Shown: one piece after another, positions 53,764 through 61,457 of the stretch
Numbering within the stretch: position 1 is the stretch's first letter
Layout: each line of letters starts with the position of its first letter
NCBI GenBank assembly: GCA_047605445.1
Contig: JASGFP010000004.1
Span: forward strand, 5,724-69,723
Length of the DNA stretch: 64,000 bases
Source: JAJXWB01 sp047605445
GTDB taxonomy: Bacteria > Pseudomonadota > Alphaproteobacteria > Rhizobiales > Beijerinckiaceae
Direction: 5' to 3'
Program-made: the position numbers and the translations under genes
The notes under the pieces: generated by a model
Seen by the model: only the letters and a program-made list of their open reading frames with translations
The model's database searches: none
What the model was told of the DNA's origin: nothing

Positions 53764-54465
53764 CTATGTCCGTTTCCTCGTTGAAAATCTCGCGAACCCT
53801 TCGGCGCGCAGCCTGCACGCAGGACATTGCCCGCAGCCGCGTCCCCACTCATACAGTGCGCCGCGTTCGCCGAGATAGCAGGTGTGCGTGTCGGCGACGA
53901 TCGTCTCGACCAGCGCCGCGCCGCCGATCTCCTGCGCCAGCGCCCATGTCTCCGCCTTGTCAATCCACATCAGCGGCGTCTCCAGCACGAAGCGGGAGTC
54001 CATGCCAATGTTGAGCGCGACCTGCATCGCCTTGATCGCATCGTCGCGGCAATCGGGATAGCCGGAGAAATCCGTCTCGCACATGCCGCCGACGATGTGC
54101 TGCAGACCGCGCCGGTAGGCGAGCGCGGCGGCGAAGGCGAGAAAGATGAGATTGCGGCCGGGCACGAACGTGTTGGGCAGGCCCTTCGCATCCGATTGAA
54201 TCGCGATCTCGCGCGTCATCGCGGTGTCTGAGATCGCGCCGAGGGCGGAAAGGTCGAGCGTGTGATCCTCGCCGAGCCGTTCGCGCCACTTCGCTTTCAG
54301 GCTCACGAATTTATCGCGCACGATTCCGCGTTGTGCGAGCTCGATCGCATGGCGCTGGCCATAAGCGAAGCCGACCGTCTCGACGCGCTGGTAGCGTTCC
54401 AGCGCCCAGGCGAGACAGGTGGCCGAATCCTGTCCGCCGGAGAAAAGGACGAGGGCGGAGGTCAT
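53764..54465 (-). CDS. queC: 7-cyano-7-deazaguanine synthase (QueC)
   Basis: A 233-residue ATP-dependent enzyme that turns 7-carboxy-7-deazaguanine into preQ0 for queuosine synthesis in tRNA. The PP-loop FSGGQDS is at residues 8-14, and the zinc ligands Cys196, Cys211, Cys214 and Cys217 are all present near the C-terminus. GMCETDFSGYPDCR is another family mark. The ATG at 54465 opens the typical N-terminus TSALVLFSGG; the frame is open further upstream but without family-like sequence. No queD, queE or queF is nearby. It is followed by a MAPEG gene 2 bases later. Confidence 0.94.
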   Translation of the reverse strand: MTSALVLFSGGQDSATCLAWALERYQRVETVGFAYGQRHAIELAQRGIVRDKFVSLKAKWRERLGEDHTLDLSALGAISDTAMTREIAIQSDAKGLPNTFVPGRNLIFLAFAAALAYRRGLQHIVGGMCETDFSGYPDCRDDAIKAMQVALNIGMDSRFVLETPLMWIDKAETWALAQEIGGAALVETIVADTHTCYLGERGALYEWGRGCGQCPACRLRAEGFARFSTRKRT

Positions 54466-54500
54466 GGGCGCGCCCCCTTCCGCCGCCGCGCAGAAGAAGG

Positions 54501-54519
54501 CGTCATGCGCAGCATGACG
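54501..54519. repeat. Perfect palindrome upstream of queC
   Basis: CGTCATGC GCA GCATGACG is a perfect 8-bp stem with a 3-base loop, 36-54 bases before the queC start. It may be a regulatory dyad or part of the queC leader. No preQ1 riboswitch was recognised here. Confidence 0.35.
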
Positions 54520-54593
54520 GATGTGGGCGGCGCGAATACGCAAAGCTTGAAAGCACTCGTGGCGCCCGCGCCCGACCTCGCTCCGCGAGGCCA

Positions 54594-54618
54594 CCCTCTC
54601 CCGCTGCGCGGGAGAGGG
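54594..54618. repeat. Hairpin repeat downstream of nudC
   Basis: CCCTCTCCCGC TGC GCGGGAGAGGG is a perfect 11-bp stem lying 23 bases past the nudC stop. It lacks a T-run. The sequence resembles a dispersed repeat of alphaproteobacterial intergenic regions and could also act as a terminator. Confidence 0.5.
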
Positions 54619-54640
54619 CAGGTACGACGCAACGCCCTTC

Positions 54641-55624
54641 TCAAACCACCTCCCCGCGCGCCCACGAGGCGATCAGCTGATGCGCGATCGCCATCTTGGG
54701 CGGGCAGAAAAAGCCATCGAGCCGCCCATCCACAAGCTTCAGCGCGTCCTCGCGCGAAAACCAGCGGGCGTCGTCGAGTTCGGTGACGTCGATGGTGATC
54801 TTTTCGTCCTCCGCTTCCGCGAGGCAGCCGATCATGATCGAGCAGGGAAACGGCCACGGCTGAGAGGCCAAATAGGTCACGCGCCCGCAGGAAATGCCGG
54901 CCTCTTCCTTGATCTCGCGGCGCACGGCGTCCTCCAGCGTCTCGCCGCCTTCGACGAAGCCCGCGAGCGCAGAATACATGCCCTTGGGAAAGCGCGGCTG
55001 GCGGCCGAGCAGGCATTTGTCGCCGGAGACGGCGAGCATGATGACGACGGGATCGGTGCGCGGAAAATGCTCGGCCTTGCAGTTCGGGCACACCCGCTTC
55101 CAGCCTGCCGCGCCGGTCTGCGTTTCCGTCCCGCAATTGGAGCAGAAGCGGTGGCGCGAGTGCCAGTACATCAGGCTTTTCGCCTGCGCCAGACGGCCGG
55201 CGGTCTTGTCCGACACCATGCCCTGCATGACGATGGAGCGAAGGTCGGTGCGCACTTCCGCGCTCTTGCCCGCAGCCGGCGCCTCGTTGCGGTAGATGCG
55301 CTGCAATTGCTCGCGGCTCGGCCCCAGATCCTGCGGCGCGTCCTCGAGGAGAATCGAAAAGACGCCGCCGACGCCATCATGGCCGAGAAACGCCGTCTCG
55401 CGCGCCGGCCCCATGCGCGCGGCTTCCGCGAAGGTGAAGAGCGAGCGATAGCCTTCGCTATCGCGCTCCAGAATCACATGCTCGCCGGCGATGACGAAGG
55501 TGCGCGCCTCGTGATGCGCGCGCAGCGTCTCGATATGGCCGGAATCGTCGCGCTTGTCCGACATGCGGTCGAGATCGTTGGCCGAATAGCCCGTGCGGGC
55601 CGAAAGCTCCTTGCGCGCCGCCAT
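54641..55624 (-). CDS. nudC: NAD(+) diphosphatase (NudC)
   Basis: A 327-residue Nudix enzyme that splits NAD(H) into NMN(H) and AMP and in E. coli removes NAD caps from RNA 5' ends. An N-terminal domain (1-155) precedes the zinc ribbon Cys161, Cys164, Cys179, Cys182. The Nudix box runs from about 222 to 244 (GFVEGGETLEDAVRREIKEE), and the NudC-specific SQPWPFP is at 254-260. The ATG at 55624 is preceded by AAGGA. It is divergent from the lytic transglycosylase gene. A hairpin repeat follows it. Confidence 0.94.
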   Translation of the reverse strand: MAARKELSARTGYSANDLDRMSDKRDDSGHIETLRAHHEARTFVIAGEHVILERDSEGYRSLFTFAEAARMGPARETAFLGHDGVGGVFSILLEDAPQDLGPSREQLQRIYRNEAPAAGKSAEVRTDLRSIVMQGMVSDKTAGRLAQAKSLMYWHSRHRFCSNCGTETQTGAAGWKRVCPNCKAEHFPRTDPVVIMLAVSGDKCLLGRQPRFPKGMYSALAGFVEGGETLEDAVRREIKEEAGISCGRVTYLASQPWPFPCSIMIGCLAEAEDEKITIDVTELDDARWFSREDALKLVDGRLDGFFCPPKMAIAHQLIASWARGEVV

Positions 55625-55748
55625 TTCTGTTCCTTTTCCGAGTCGGGCGGGAGCATAGCGGGGCCTGCCGCAGGCGCAACGCTGGCGGGGTTCCCCGCGC
55701 GGGCGGCGGGCCAATATAGGGTTCATGCTTCAGCATTGAGGCCGATCC

Positions 55749-56939
55749 ATGCAGGATAGCCCCATGAGAATCGCCGCCTTCCTCGCTTTTGTCCTTGTTT
55801 TCACCGCCCCCGCCCGCGCCGCCTCCGGCGATCCCGCCTTCGACGCCTTCGTCGCCTCGGCCTGGCCGCCAGCGCAGGCTGCGGGCGTCAGCCGCGAGAC
55901 CTTCGAGCGCGAGACGGCGGGACTGACGCCCGATCCCGGCATCAAGGCGCAGCCGGCGAAACAGGGCGAGTTTTCGCTGCCGATCCACGCCTACATCGGG
56001 CAGGTGGTGAACGCGCAGAAGGTCGCCATCGGCCGGTCGCGCGCGCGGAGCCTTGGGGACACGCTGGGGAATATCGAGCGCCGCACTGGCGTGCCGTCCG
56101 AAATCTGTCTCGCCATCTGGGGTGTGGAGAGCGGCTACGGTCCGGCGCAGGGCGGGCACGACATTCTGCGCTCGGTCGCCACGCTTGCGGTGCGCAAGCA
56201 CCGCGCCGACTTCTACCGCGACGAATTCGTCGCCGCGCTCGTGCTGCTGCAGAACGGCATGCCGCGCGAAAACCTCACGGGCTCATGGGCGGGCGCGATG
56301 GGCCAGCCGCAATTCACGCCCTCGTCCTATCTGAAATTCGCCGTGAGCTATGGCGGCGGCGGGCAGGCTGACATCTGGCGCTCGAGCGCGGATGCGCTGG
56401 CTTCCATCGCCAATTTCCTGAAGGGCTCCGGCTGGAATCCCGCGCTGCCTGCCGTGATGGAAGTGAATGTGCCGGAAAATTTCGACTGGAAGCCGGTCGA
56501 TCTCGATCTCAGCCAATGGCGGCGCCTCGGCTTCGCCCGCGCCGATGGCGAGGCGCTGCCGTCTTCGGGCGCGGCGAGCCTCTACCTGCCTGAAGGCGCG
56601 GCGGGCCCGGCTTTCCTCATCACCGAGAATTGGGAAGTCATCCGGCAATACAACACGTCCGACGCCTATGCGCTGGCCGTCGCGCTGCTCGCCGAGCGGA
56701 TCGGCGGGTCCTCGGGGCTCAAGCGCGGGTGGCCGAAGGGTTACGTCTCCATGTCGCTCTCGGATCGCGCGCGCGCGCAAAGACTTCTCGTCGCCAAGGG
56801 GCTTTATTCGGGCGCCACGGATGGCAAGATCGGGCGTGGAACGCGCATGGCGGTGCACGAATTCCAGATGTCTGCAGGCATGACGCCAGCGGATGGTTTG
56901 CTGACGCCGGGGGTTTTGAAGAGGCTGCAGGGGCAATGA
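55749..56939 (+). CDS. Lytic murein transglycosylase (MltB type) with peptidoglycan-binding domain
   Basis: A 396-residue exported enzyme that cleaves glycan strands of peptidoglycan to 1,6-anhydro products. A signal peptide (about residues 1-24, RIAAFLAFVLVFTAPARA) is followed by an SLT_2/MltB catalytic domain (about 28-325), with the catalytic Glu in AIWGVESGYGP and the MGQPQFTPSSYLKFA motif. A C-terminal peptidoglycan-binding domain (about 335-394) ends the protein. Two starts are possible, at 55749 (GAGG upstream) and 55764 (AGGA upstream). It is followed by a hairpin repeat and an enoyl-CoA hydratase gene. Confidence 0.9.
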   Translation: MQDSPMRIAAFLAFVLVFTAPARAASGDPAFDAFVASAWPPAQAAGVSRETFERETAGLTPDPGIKAQPAKQGEFSLPIHAYIGQVVNAQKVAIGRSRARSLGDTLGNIERRTGVPSEICLAIWGVESGYGPAQGGHDILRSVATLAVRKHRADFYRDEFVAALVLLQNGMPRENLTGSWAGAMGQPQFTPSSYLKFAVSYGGGGQADIWRSSADALASIANFLKGSGWNPALPAVMEVNVPENFDWKPVDLDLSQWRRLGFARADGEALPSSGAASLYLPEGAAGPAFLITENWEVIRQYNTSDAYALAVALLAERIGGSSGLKRGWPKGYVSMSLSDRARAQRLLVAKGLYSGATDGKIGRGTRMAVHEFQMSAGMTPADGLLTPGVLKRLQGQ

Positions 56940-56949
56940 AAGTCTTGTT

Positions 56950-56992
56950 CCCTCCCCACCCGGGCGCGCAAGCGCGACCCGGGTGGCGAGGG
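56950..56992. repeat. GC-rich hairpin repeat after the transglycosylase gene
   Basis: CCACCCGGG and GCGC pair with GCGC and CCCGGGTGG around an AA loop, flanked by CCCTCC and GAGGG; a small bulge is present. It lies between two plus-strand genes. It may be a terminator without a T-run or a dispersed repeat. Confidence 0.5.
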
Positions 56993-57025
56993 AGATGGAG
57001 CCGACGAAGCGAGCTGGATGGGAAG

Positions 57026-57829
57026 ATGAACTACGTCTCGATCGAAAAAGGCCTCGGCCCCGAAGGCCGTATCGCCGTCGTGCGTTTCGACCGCGGCGAC
57101 AGGCTGAACGCCCTGTCGGCCGACGCCATGCGCGAATTGCGCGCGGCGGCGCAATCGTTCGAGGACGATCCCGCGACCTCCGTCGTCATCCTCACCGGCA
57201 ACGCCTATGGGTTTTCGGCGGGGTTCGACCTGAAGGATCCAGAAGGCCGCGGCCGGGCCAGCCTTGGTCTGGGCGAGCGCCGCGCCGCACTGATGGTCGG
57301 CCCGCGCATGTGCCGCGCCTGGTACGAGATGGAGCAGGTGACGATCTGCGCCATCGAGGGCCATTGCATCGGCGGCGGCGCGGCGCTCGCCGTCTCGCTC
57401 GACTTCCGATTCTGCGGGCGCAACGCGCATTTCCGCATTCCCGAAGTCGAACTCGGCATGAACATGAGCTGGGGCTCGGTGCCGCGCATCCTGCAACTGA
57501 TCGGGCCGGCGCGGACCAAGCAGGCGGTGATCCTCGCTTCCGACCGCATCTCGGCGCCAGAGGCCGAGCGTTGGGGACTTGTCGAGAAAGTGACGGAAGA
57601 TCTGGAGGCCTACACGACGGCCTTCGCCTTCGCCGAAAGAATCGCGGCTCAGCCGCCGATTCCCACCATGATGACCAAGACGACCGTCAACCGTCTCGCC
57701 GGCGCGCTCGACGATCTCGCCAGCCACATGGACCGCGACCAGTTCGCGCTGACCAACCTGTCGGAGGATCATGCCGAGGGGGTGGCCGCCTTCATGGAGC
57801 GCAGGAAGCCGAAGTTCAGGGGGCGGTGA
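57026..57829 (+). CDS. Enoyl-CoA hydratase/isomerase family protein
   Basis: A 267-residue crotonase-fold protein. The oxyanion-hole elements are visible: GNAYGFSAGFDLKD (about 58-71) and IEGHCIGGGAALAVSLD (about 110-126), with a likely catalytic Glu140 in FRIPEVELGM. Family members hydrate or isomerise enoyl-CoA thioesters in fatty-acid or aromatic-acid breakdown. The ATG at 57026 was taken because it opens the first conserved strand; upstream codons in this frame overlap the hairpin repeat. The substrate is unknown. Its last 14 bases overlap the end of the convergent SRPBCC gene. Confidence 0.88.
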   Translation: MNYVSIEKGLGPEGRIAVVRFDRGDRLNALSADAMRELRAAAQSFEDDPATSVVILTGNAYGFSAGFDLKDPEGRGRASLGLGERRAALMVGPRMCRAWYEMEQVTICAIEGHCIGGGAALAVSLDFRFCGRNAHFRIPEVELGMNMSWGSVPRILQLIGPARTKQAVILASDRISAPEAERWGLVEKVTEDLEAYTTAFAFAERIAAQPPIPTMMTKTTVNRLAGALDDLASHMDRDQFALTNLSEDHAEGVAAFMERRKPKFRGR

Positions 57830-58214
57830 GCGCGCGCTCCATCGCCGCCGCGCCCGCCGTCATGGCGGCGTCGATGGCGTCGCGCGCGTCGTGCGGCAGG
57901 AAGTCGGCCGTCCAGACGACCTTCACTCGATCGCCATCCGTCACGACCTGCGCCGATCCGTTGTAATGCGTCGTGCGTCCGCCTTCGGCGGACCAGACGA
58001 GGCGACGGCGCTCCTGGTCCAGCGCCACGATCGGCTCGCGCACGACCATTCCATTGGCGAAGGTCACGACGCGCGCGACGCCGCCGTCCTCCACCTTCGT
58101 GTCGATCACGAAGCCCGGCACAAGCCGCGTTTGCAGCGCGCCGATGTCGCGGATCGCGTCCCACGCAGCCTCGGCGGAAACGCCGACCGCGATTTCCTTC
58201 ACGACCGTCCCCAC
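57816..58214 (-). CDS. SRPBCC family protein
   Basis: A 132-residue START-like lipid or ligand-binding fold (polyketide cyclase/dehydrase type), with the pattern VSAEAAWDAIRDIGALQTRLVPGF near the start and ALDQERRRLVWSAEGG in the middle, then a C-terminal long helix (DAIDAAMTAGAAAMERAL). The start is best placed at a GTG (58214), which has GGAGG 7 bases upstream; two TTG codons further upstream are worse placed. Its upstream part overlaps the VOC gene's stop region, so the two are probably co-translated. The ligand is unknown. Its end overlaps the enoyl-CoA hydratase end by 14 bases. Confidence 0.78.
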   Translation of the reverse strand: MGTVVKEIAVGVSAEAAWDAIRDIGALQTRLVPGFVIDTKVEDGGVARVVTFANGMVVREPIVALDQERRRLVWSAEGGRTTHYNGSAQVVTDGDRVKVVWTADFLPHDARDAIDAAMTAGAAAMERALTAP

Positions 58215-58216
58215 TT

Positions 58217-58594
58217 TCAAGCCTCCGCGCTGCAATAGGCTTCGATGCGATAGCCGTCGGGATCGACGACGAAGGCTGCGTAATAGTTCGGCCCGTAGTC
58301 CCCCCGCAGCCCCGGCGCGCCATTGTCCGCGCCGCCTGCCTTCAGCGCCGCCGCGTGAAAGGCGTCGACGCTGGCGCGCGTCGGCGCGACGAAGCAGATG
58401 TGCAGGCCGGATTTCGGATCGGCGGGCACGGGACGCTCAGCGGCGAGAACCCAGAGCTGCGCGCTGTCCTTCCCGTATCCGAGCGACGAATCGTCGCCGT
58501 AGCGCCGCGTGTAGCCGAGCGGCGCGAGAACGGAATCGTAGAAGGCGCCGGCGCGCGCGAGATCGCTGGCGCCGATCGAGATGTGGTCGAGCAT
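58217..58594 (-). CDS. VOC (glyoxalase/dioxygenase) family protein
   Basis: A 125-residue single-domain vicinal-oxygen-chelate protein. It begins MLDHISIGASDLARAGAFYDSVLAPLG, with the metal-type His4, and ends in YYAAFVVDPDGYRIEAYC, with the usual C-terminal Glu. LHICFVAPTRASVDAFHAAAL lies between. Such proteins include small glyoxalase-like and resistance proteins; the reaction cannot be told. It precedes the SRPBCC gene with overlapping ends and is divergent from the AraC-type regulator, which may control it. Confidence 0.85.
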   Translation of the reverse strand: MLDHISIGASDLARAGAFYDSVLAPLGYTRRYGDDSSLGYGKDSAQLWVLAAERPVPADPKSGLHICFVAPTRASVDAFHAAALKAGGADNGAPGLRGDYGPNYYAAFVVDPDGYRIEAYCSAEA

Positions 58595-58685
58595 ATTGTT
58601 CTCCGTGACATGGCCTTGCGGCCGATGACGCGAGATTGAACGGCCGCGCGCTGGCCGGCTTGGGGAAAATTGCTATCCTTCGGGG

Positions 58686-59531
58686 ATGCCTGCCCCCTCC
58701 GCTCCCCGCGCGCCACAGATGCGCAGCATCGCCTCCGGCGACGGCTGGCGCGCGAGCGAATTCATCTGCGACGCGGGCCCTGAAGACCGGGCTTTCGAGG
58801 AGCGGCACGAGGACTTGGCGATCGCAGTCGTCGTCGCCGGCTCGTTCAACTATCGGACGGAGGCCGGCGCAGGGTTGATGCATCCCGGCAGCATCCTGCT
58901 CGGCGCGCCCGGCCGCTGCTACGAATGCGACCACGACCACGGCCGCGGTGACCGTTGCATCGCCTTCAATTTCCGTCCGGACTATTTCGCCGAGATCGCG
59001 CGGGACGCGACGGGCGACGCGCGTTTCGGATTTGCGACCGCCGGCCTGCCGGCTTCGCTGGGCCTCGCCTCGCTCGCAGCGCGGCTCGAGGCGCTGGCGG
59101 ATGCCCCTTCGCTGGCGACCGAGGAGGCGGCGATCCGGCTCGCGCACGCCGTCGCGCGCATTGCCTCCGGTGCGACGCCGACGCAGACGCACCCGGGCGC
59201 GCGCGACGAGCGCCGCATCGCGGATGCGCTGCGCTTCATCGAGGCCCATGCCGACGAGCCGCTCGATCTCGACCGCCTGGCCGCCGTGGCTGGCGTGAGC
59301 AAGTTTCACTTCCTGCGGTCTTTCACGCGGGTCGTCGGGCTTACGCCCTATCGCTATCTACTGCTTACGCGCCTGCGCCGGGCAGGCGCCGCGCTCGCCG
59401 CCACCGACCGCTCCATCGCGGACATCGCCTTCGACGCCGGCTTCGGCGATCTCTCGACCTTCAACGCCCATTTCCGGCGCGCCATGGGCGCCGCGCCCGG
59501 CGTCTGGCGGCGCGAGCGCGGCCGGATTTGA
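58686..59531 (+). CDS. AraC family transcriptional regulator
   Basis: A 281-residue regulator with an N-terminal cupin-like sensing domain (about 20-110, with LMHPGSILLGAPGRCYECDHDHG) and a C-terminal pair of helix-turn-helix motifs (about 180-278): LDLDRLAAVAGVSKFHFLRSFTRVVGLTPYRYLL and IADIAFDAGFGDLSTFNAHFRR. It should bind DNA and respond to a small ligand or metal; the HDHGRGDRC cluster of His and Cys could bind metal, which is inference. It is divergent from the VOC gene with a 91-base gap that probably holds both promoters. Confidence 0.9.
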   Translation: MPAPSAPRAPQMRSIASGDGWRASEFICDAGPEDRAFEERHEDLAIAVVVAGSFNYRTEAGAGLMHPGSILLGAPGRCYECDHDHGRGDRCIAFNFRPDYFAEIARDATGDARFGFATAGLPASLGLASLAARLEALADAPSLATEEAAIRLAHAVARIASGATPTQTHPGARDERRIADALRFIEAHADEPLDLDRLAAVAGVSKFHFLRSFTRVVGLTPYRYLLLTRLRRAGAALAATDRSIADIAFDAGFGDLSTFNAHFRRAMGAAPGVWRRERGRI

Positions 59532-59553
59532 CCTGAATGCCTGCTCTCCCTAG

Positions 59554-59580
59554 TTTCCGCGGCTTCAAAACCGCAGGAAA
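59554..59580 (+). promoter_or_regulatory. Hairpin that covers the lysK ribosome-binding site
   Basis: TTTCC-GCGG (59554-59562) pairs with CCGC-GGAAA (59571-59580), with one bulged A. The 3' arm contains AGGAAA, the ribosome-binding sequence of lysK (ATG 59584). In the folded state the site is closed, so translation could be controlled. Confidence 0.4.
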
Positions 59581-59583
59581 ACC

Positions 59584-61311
59584 ATGTCCGCCGACCAGAA
59601 TGCGCCCCAGACCCTCCTCGAAGCCGCCCGCGTCTCGCAGGCCTGGCCGTTCGAGGAAGCGCGCAAACTGGTCGCGCGGCTGGAGAAGCATCCCAAGGAC
59701 GAAGTGCTGTTCGAGACCGGCTACGGCCCCTCGGGGCTCCCGCATATCGGCACGTTCGGCGAGGTCGCGCGCACGACCATGGTGCGCCGGGCGTTCGAGG
59801 TCCTGACCGAGGGCAAGGTCAAAACGCGCCTGCTCGCCTTTTCCGACGACATGGACGGGCTGCGCAAGGTTCCCGACAACGTGCCCAACAAGGACGTGCT
59901 GGCGGAAGACCTGCACAAGCCGCTGACGCAGGTGCGCGATCCCTTCGGCACGCACGACAGTTTCGGCGCGCACAACAATGCGCGGCTGCGGGCGTTTCTG
60001 GACGCATTCGGCTTCGAGTACGAATTCGCGTCGTCCACCGAATATTACAAGGCCGGCAAGTTCGACGCCGCGCTCCTGCACATGCTGGCGCGCTACGACG
60101 CGGTCATGAAGATCATGCTGCCGACGTTTCGCGAGGAACGCGCCGGCACCTATTCGCCCTTCCTGCCAATTCATCCCGTCACCGGCCATGTGATGCAGGT
60201 GCCGCTGGAATCGCACGATGCGGCAAAGGGCACGATCACCTGGAAGGACCCGAAGACGGGCGACGTCTACGAAACGCCTGTTACCGGCGGTCATTGCAAG
60301 CTGCAATGGAAGCCCGACTGGGCGATGCGCTGGTATGCGCTCAACGTCGATTACGAAATGGCCGGAAAGGATCTGATCGACTCGGTCAAGCTGTCCGGCT
60401 CGATCGTGCGCGCCCTCGGCGGAACGCCGCCCGAAGGGTTCAACTACGAGCTGTTTCTCGACGAGAAAGGCCAGAAGATTTCCAAGTCGAAGGGCAACGG
60501 CCTGACGATCGAGGAGTGGCTGACCTATGCGAGCCCCGAAAGCCTCGCGCAATTCATGTTCCAGAAGCCGACGGCGGCCAAGCGTCTCTATTTCGACGTC
60601 ATCCCGCGCACCGTCGACGAATATCTCGGCTTTCTCGATCGCTATCCTGCGCAAGCATGGAAGGAGCGGCTCGGCAATCCCGTCTGGCATATTCACAACG
60701 GCCATCCGCCGCCGGCCGAAGCGCTGCATCACGCAGGCGAAGCCGATGCGCATGGAACGAGCGTGTCGTTCGGCATGCTGCTCAATCTGGCCGCCGTCGC
60801 CAACAGCGAAGACCCTTCGGTGCTCTGGGGCTTCCTCAAGCGGTATGCGCCGGGGGCCTCGCCGGAAAACCATCCGAAGCTGGGCCAGCTCGTCGGTTAC
60901 GCAGTGGCCTATTTCCGCGACTTCGTGCGACTAAAGAAGACCTATCGCCTGCCCGACGACGTGGAACGCGACGTTCTCGCGCGCGTCTCGTCCATGCTCG
61001 ACGCGTTGCCCGACGGCGCGAGCGCGGAAGACATCCAGACGCATCTCTACGACGTCGGCCGCGCGACGCCGCGCTATCAGGACTTCAAGGCCAAGACCGC
61101 GACGCCCGAGCGGCCGGGCGTGTCGACCGATTTCTTCAACATGCTCTACCAGACGCTGCTCGGCGAAGACCGCGGCCCGCGCTTCGGGTCCTTTGTCGCG
61201 CTCTACGGCGTGCCGGAGACCAAGAAGCTGATCGCCGATGCGCTCGCGGGCGATCTGAAGGCGCGGCATGATGCGTTCATGAAGGCTCGCGAAGAGAAGA
61301 AGAGCGCGTAG
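59584..61311 (+). CDS. lysK: Lysyl-tRNA synthetase, class I
   Basis: A 575-residue class I aminoacyl-tRNA synthetase that charges tRNA(Lys). It has the Rossmann HIGH signature in GLPHIGTFGE (about 51-60) and the KMSKS-like KISKSKG at residues 298-304. The helical domain and tRNA anticodon-binding domain follow. Class I LysRS is found in archaea, spirochaetes and many alphaproteobacteria, where it replaces the class II enzyme. The start is the ATG at 59584, following the hairpin-covered AGGAAA. No class II lysS is in the window. It follows the AraC gene by 52 bases. Confidence 0.95.
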   Translation: MSADQNAPQTLLEAARVSQAWPFEEARKLVARLEKHPKDEVLFETGYGPSGLPHIGTFGEVARTTMVRRAFEVLTEGKVKTRLLAFSDDMDGLRKVPDNVPNKDVLAEDLHKPLTQVRDPFGTHDSFGAHNNARLRAFLDAFGFEYEFASSTEYYKAGKFDAALLHMLARYDAVMKIMLPTFREERAGTYSPFLPIHPVTGHVMQVPLESHDAAKGTITWKDPKTGDVYETPVTGGHCKLQWKPDWAMRWYALNVDYEMAGKDLIDSVKLSGSIVRALGGTPPEGFNYELFLDEKGQKISKSKGNGLTIEEWLTYASPESLAQFMFQKPTAAKRLYFDVIPRTVDEYLGFLDRYPAQAWKERLGNPVWHIHNGHPPPAEALHHAGEADAHGTSVSFGMLLNLAAVANSEDPSVLWGFLKRYAPGASPENHPKLGQLVGYAVAYFRDFVRLKKTYRLPDDVERDVLARVSSMLDALPDGASAEDIQTHLYDVGRATPRYQDFKAKTATPERPGVSTDFFNMLYQTLLGEDRGPRFGSFVALYGVPETKKLIADALAGDLKARHDAFMKAREEKKSA

Positions 61312-61324
61312 GCCGTAGTCTCTG

Positions 61325-61410
61325 GCGTCATCGCAAGGAGCAGCAGGCGACGCGGCAATCCATCCCCGTGTGTGCGGCGCAGAGCCCGGGATGGATCGCC
61401 GCAACGCTCG
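61325..61410. repeat. Diverged palindromic repeat, family A
   Basis: The left arm (GCGTCATCGCAAGGAG to GGCAATCCAT, 61325-61363) and the right arm (ATGGATCGCCGC onward, 61391-61410) resemble the family A element at 2969-3059. The right arm is decayed. It lies between lysK and the SulP gene. Confidence 0.55.
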
Positions 61411-61457
61411 ACGGCGCCCGTTGACTTGCGCCGTCCGTCCGGCGAAGCCATGCCATC

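Noticed and set aside
54466..54640. A preQ1 riboswitch upstream of queC
   Set aside because: The leader has a perfect palindrome and a GC hairpin, but no A-rich tail or pseudoknot pattern of a preQ1 aptamer was recognised.
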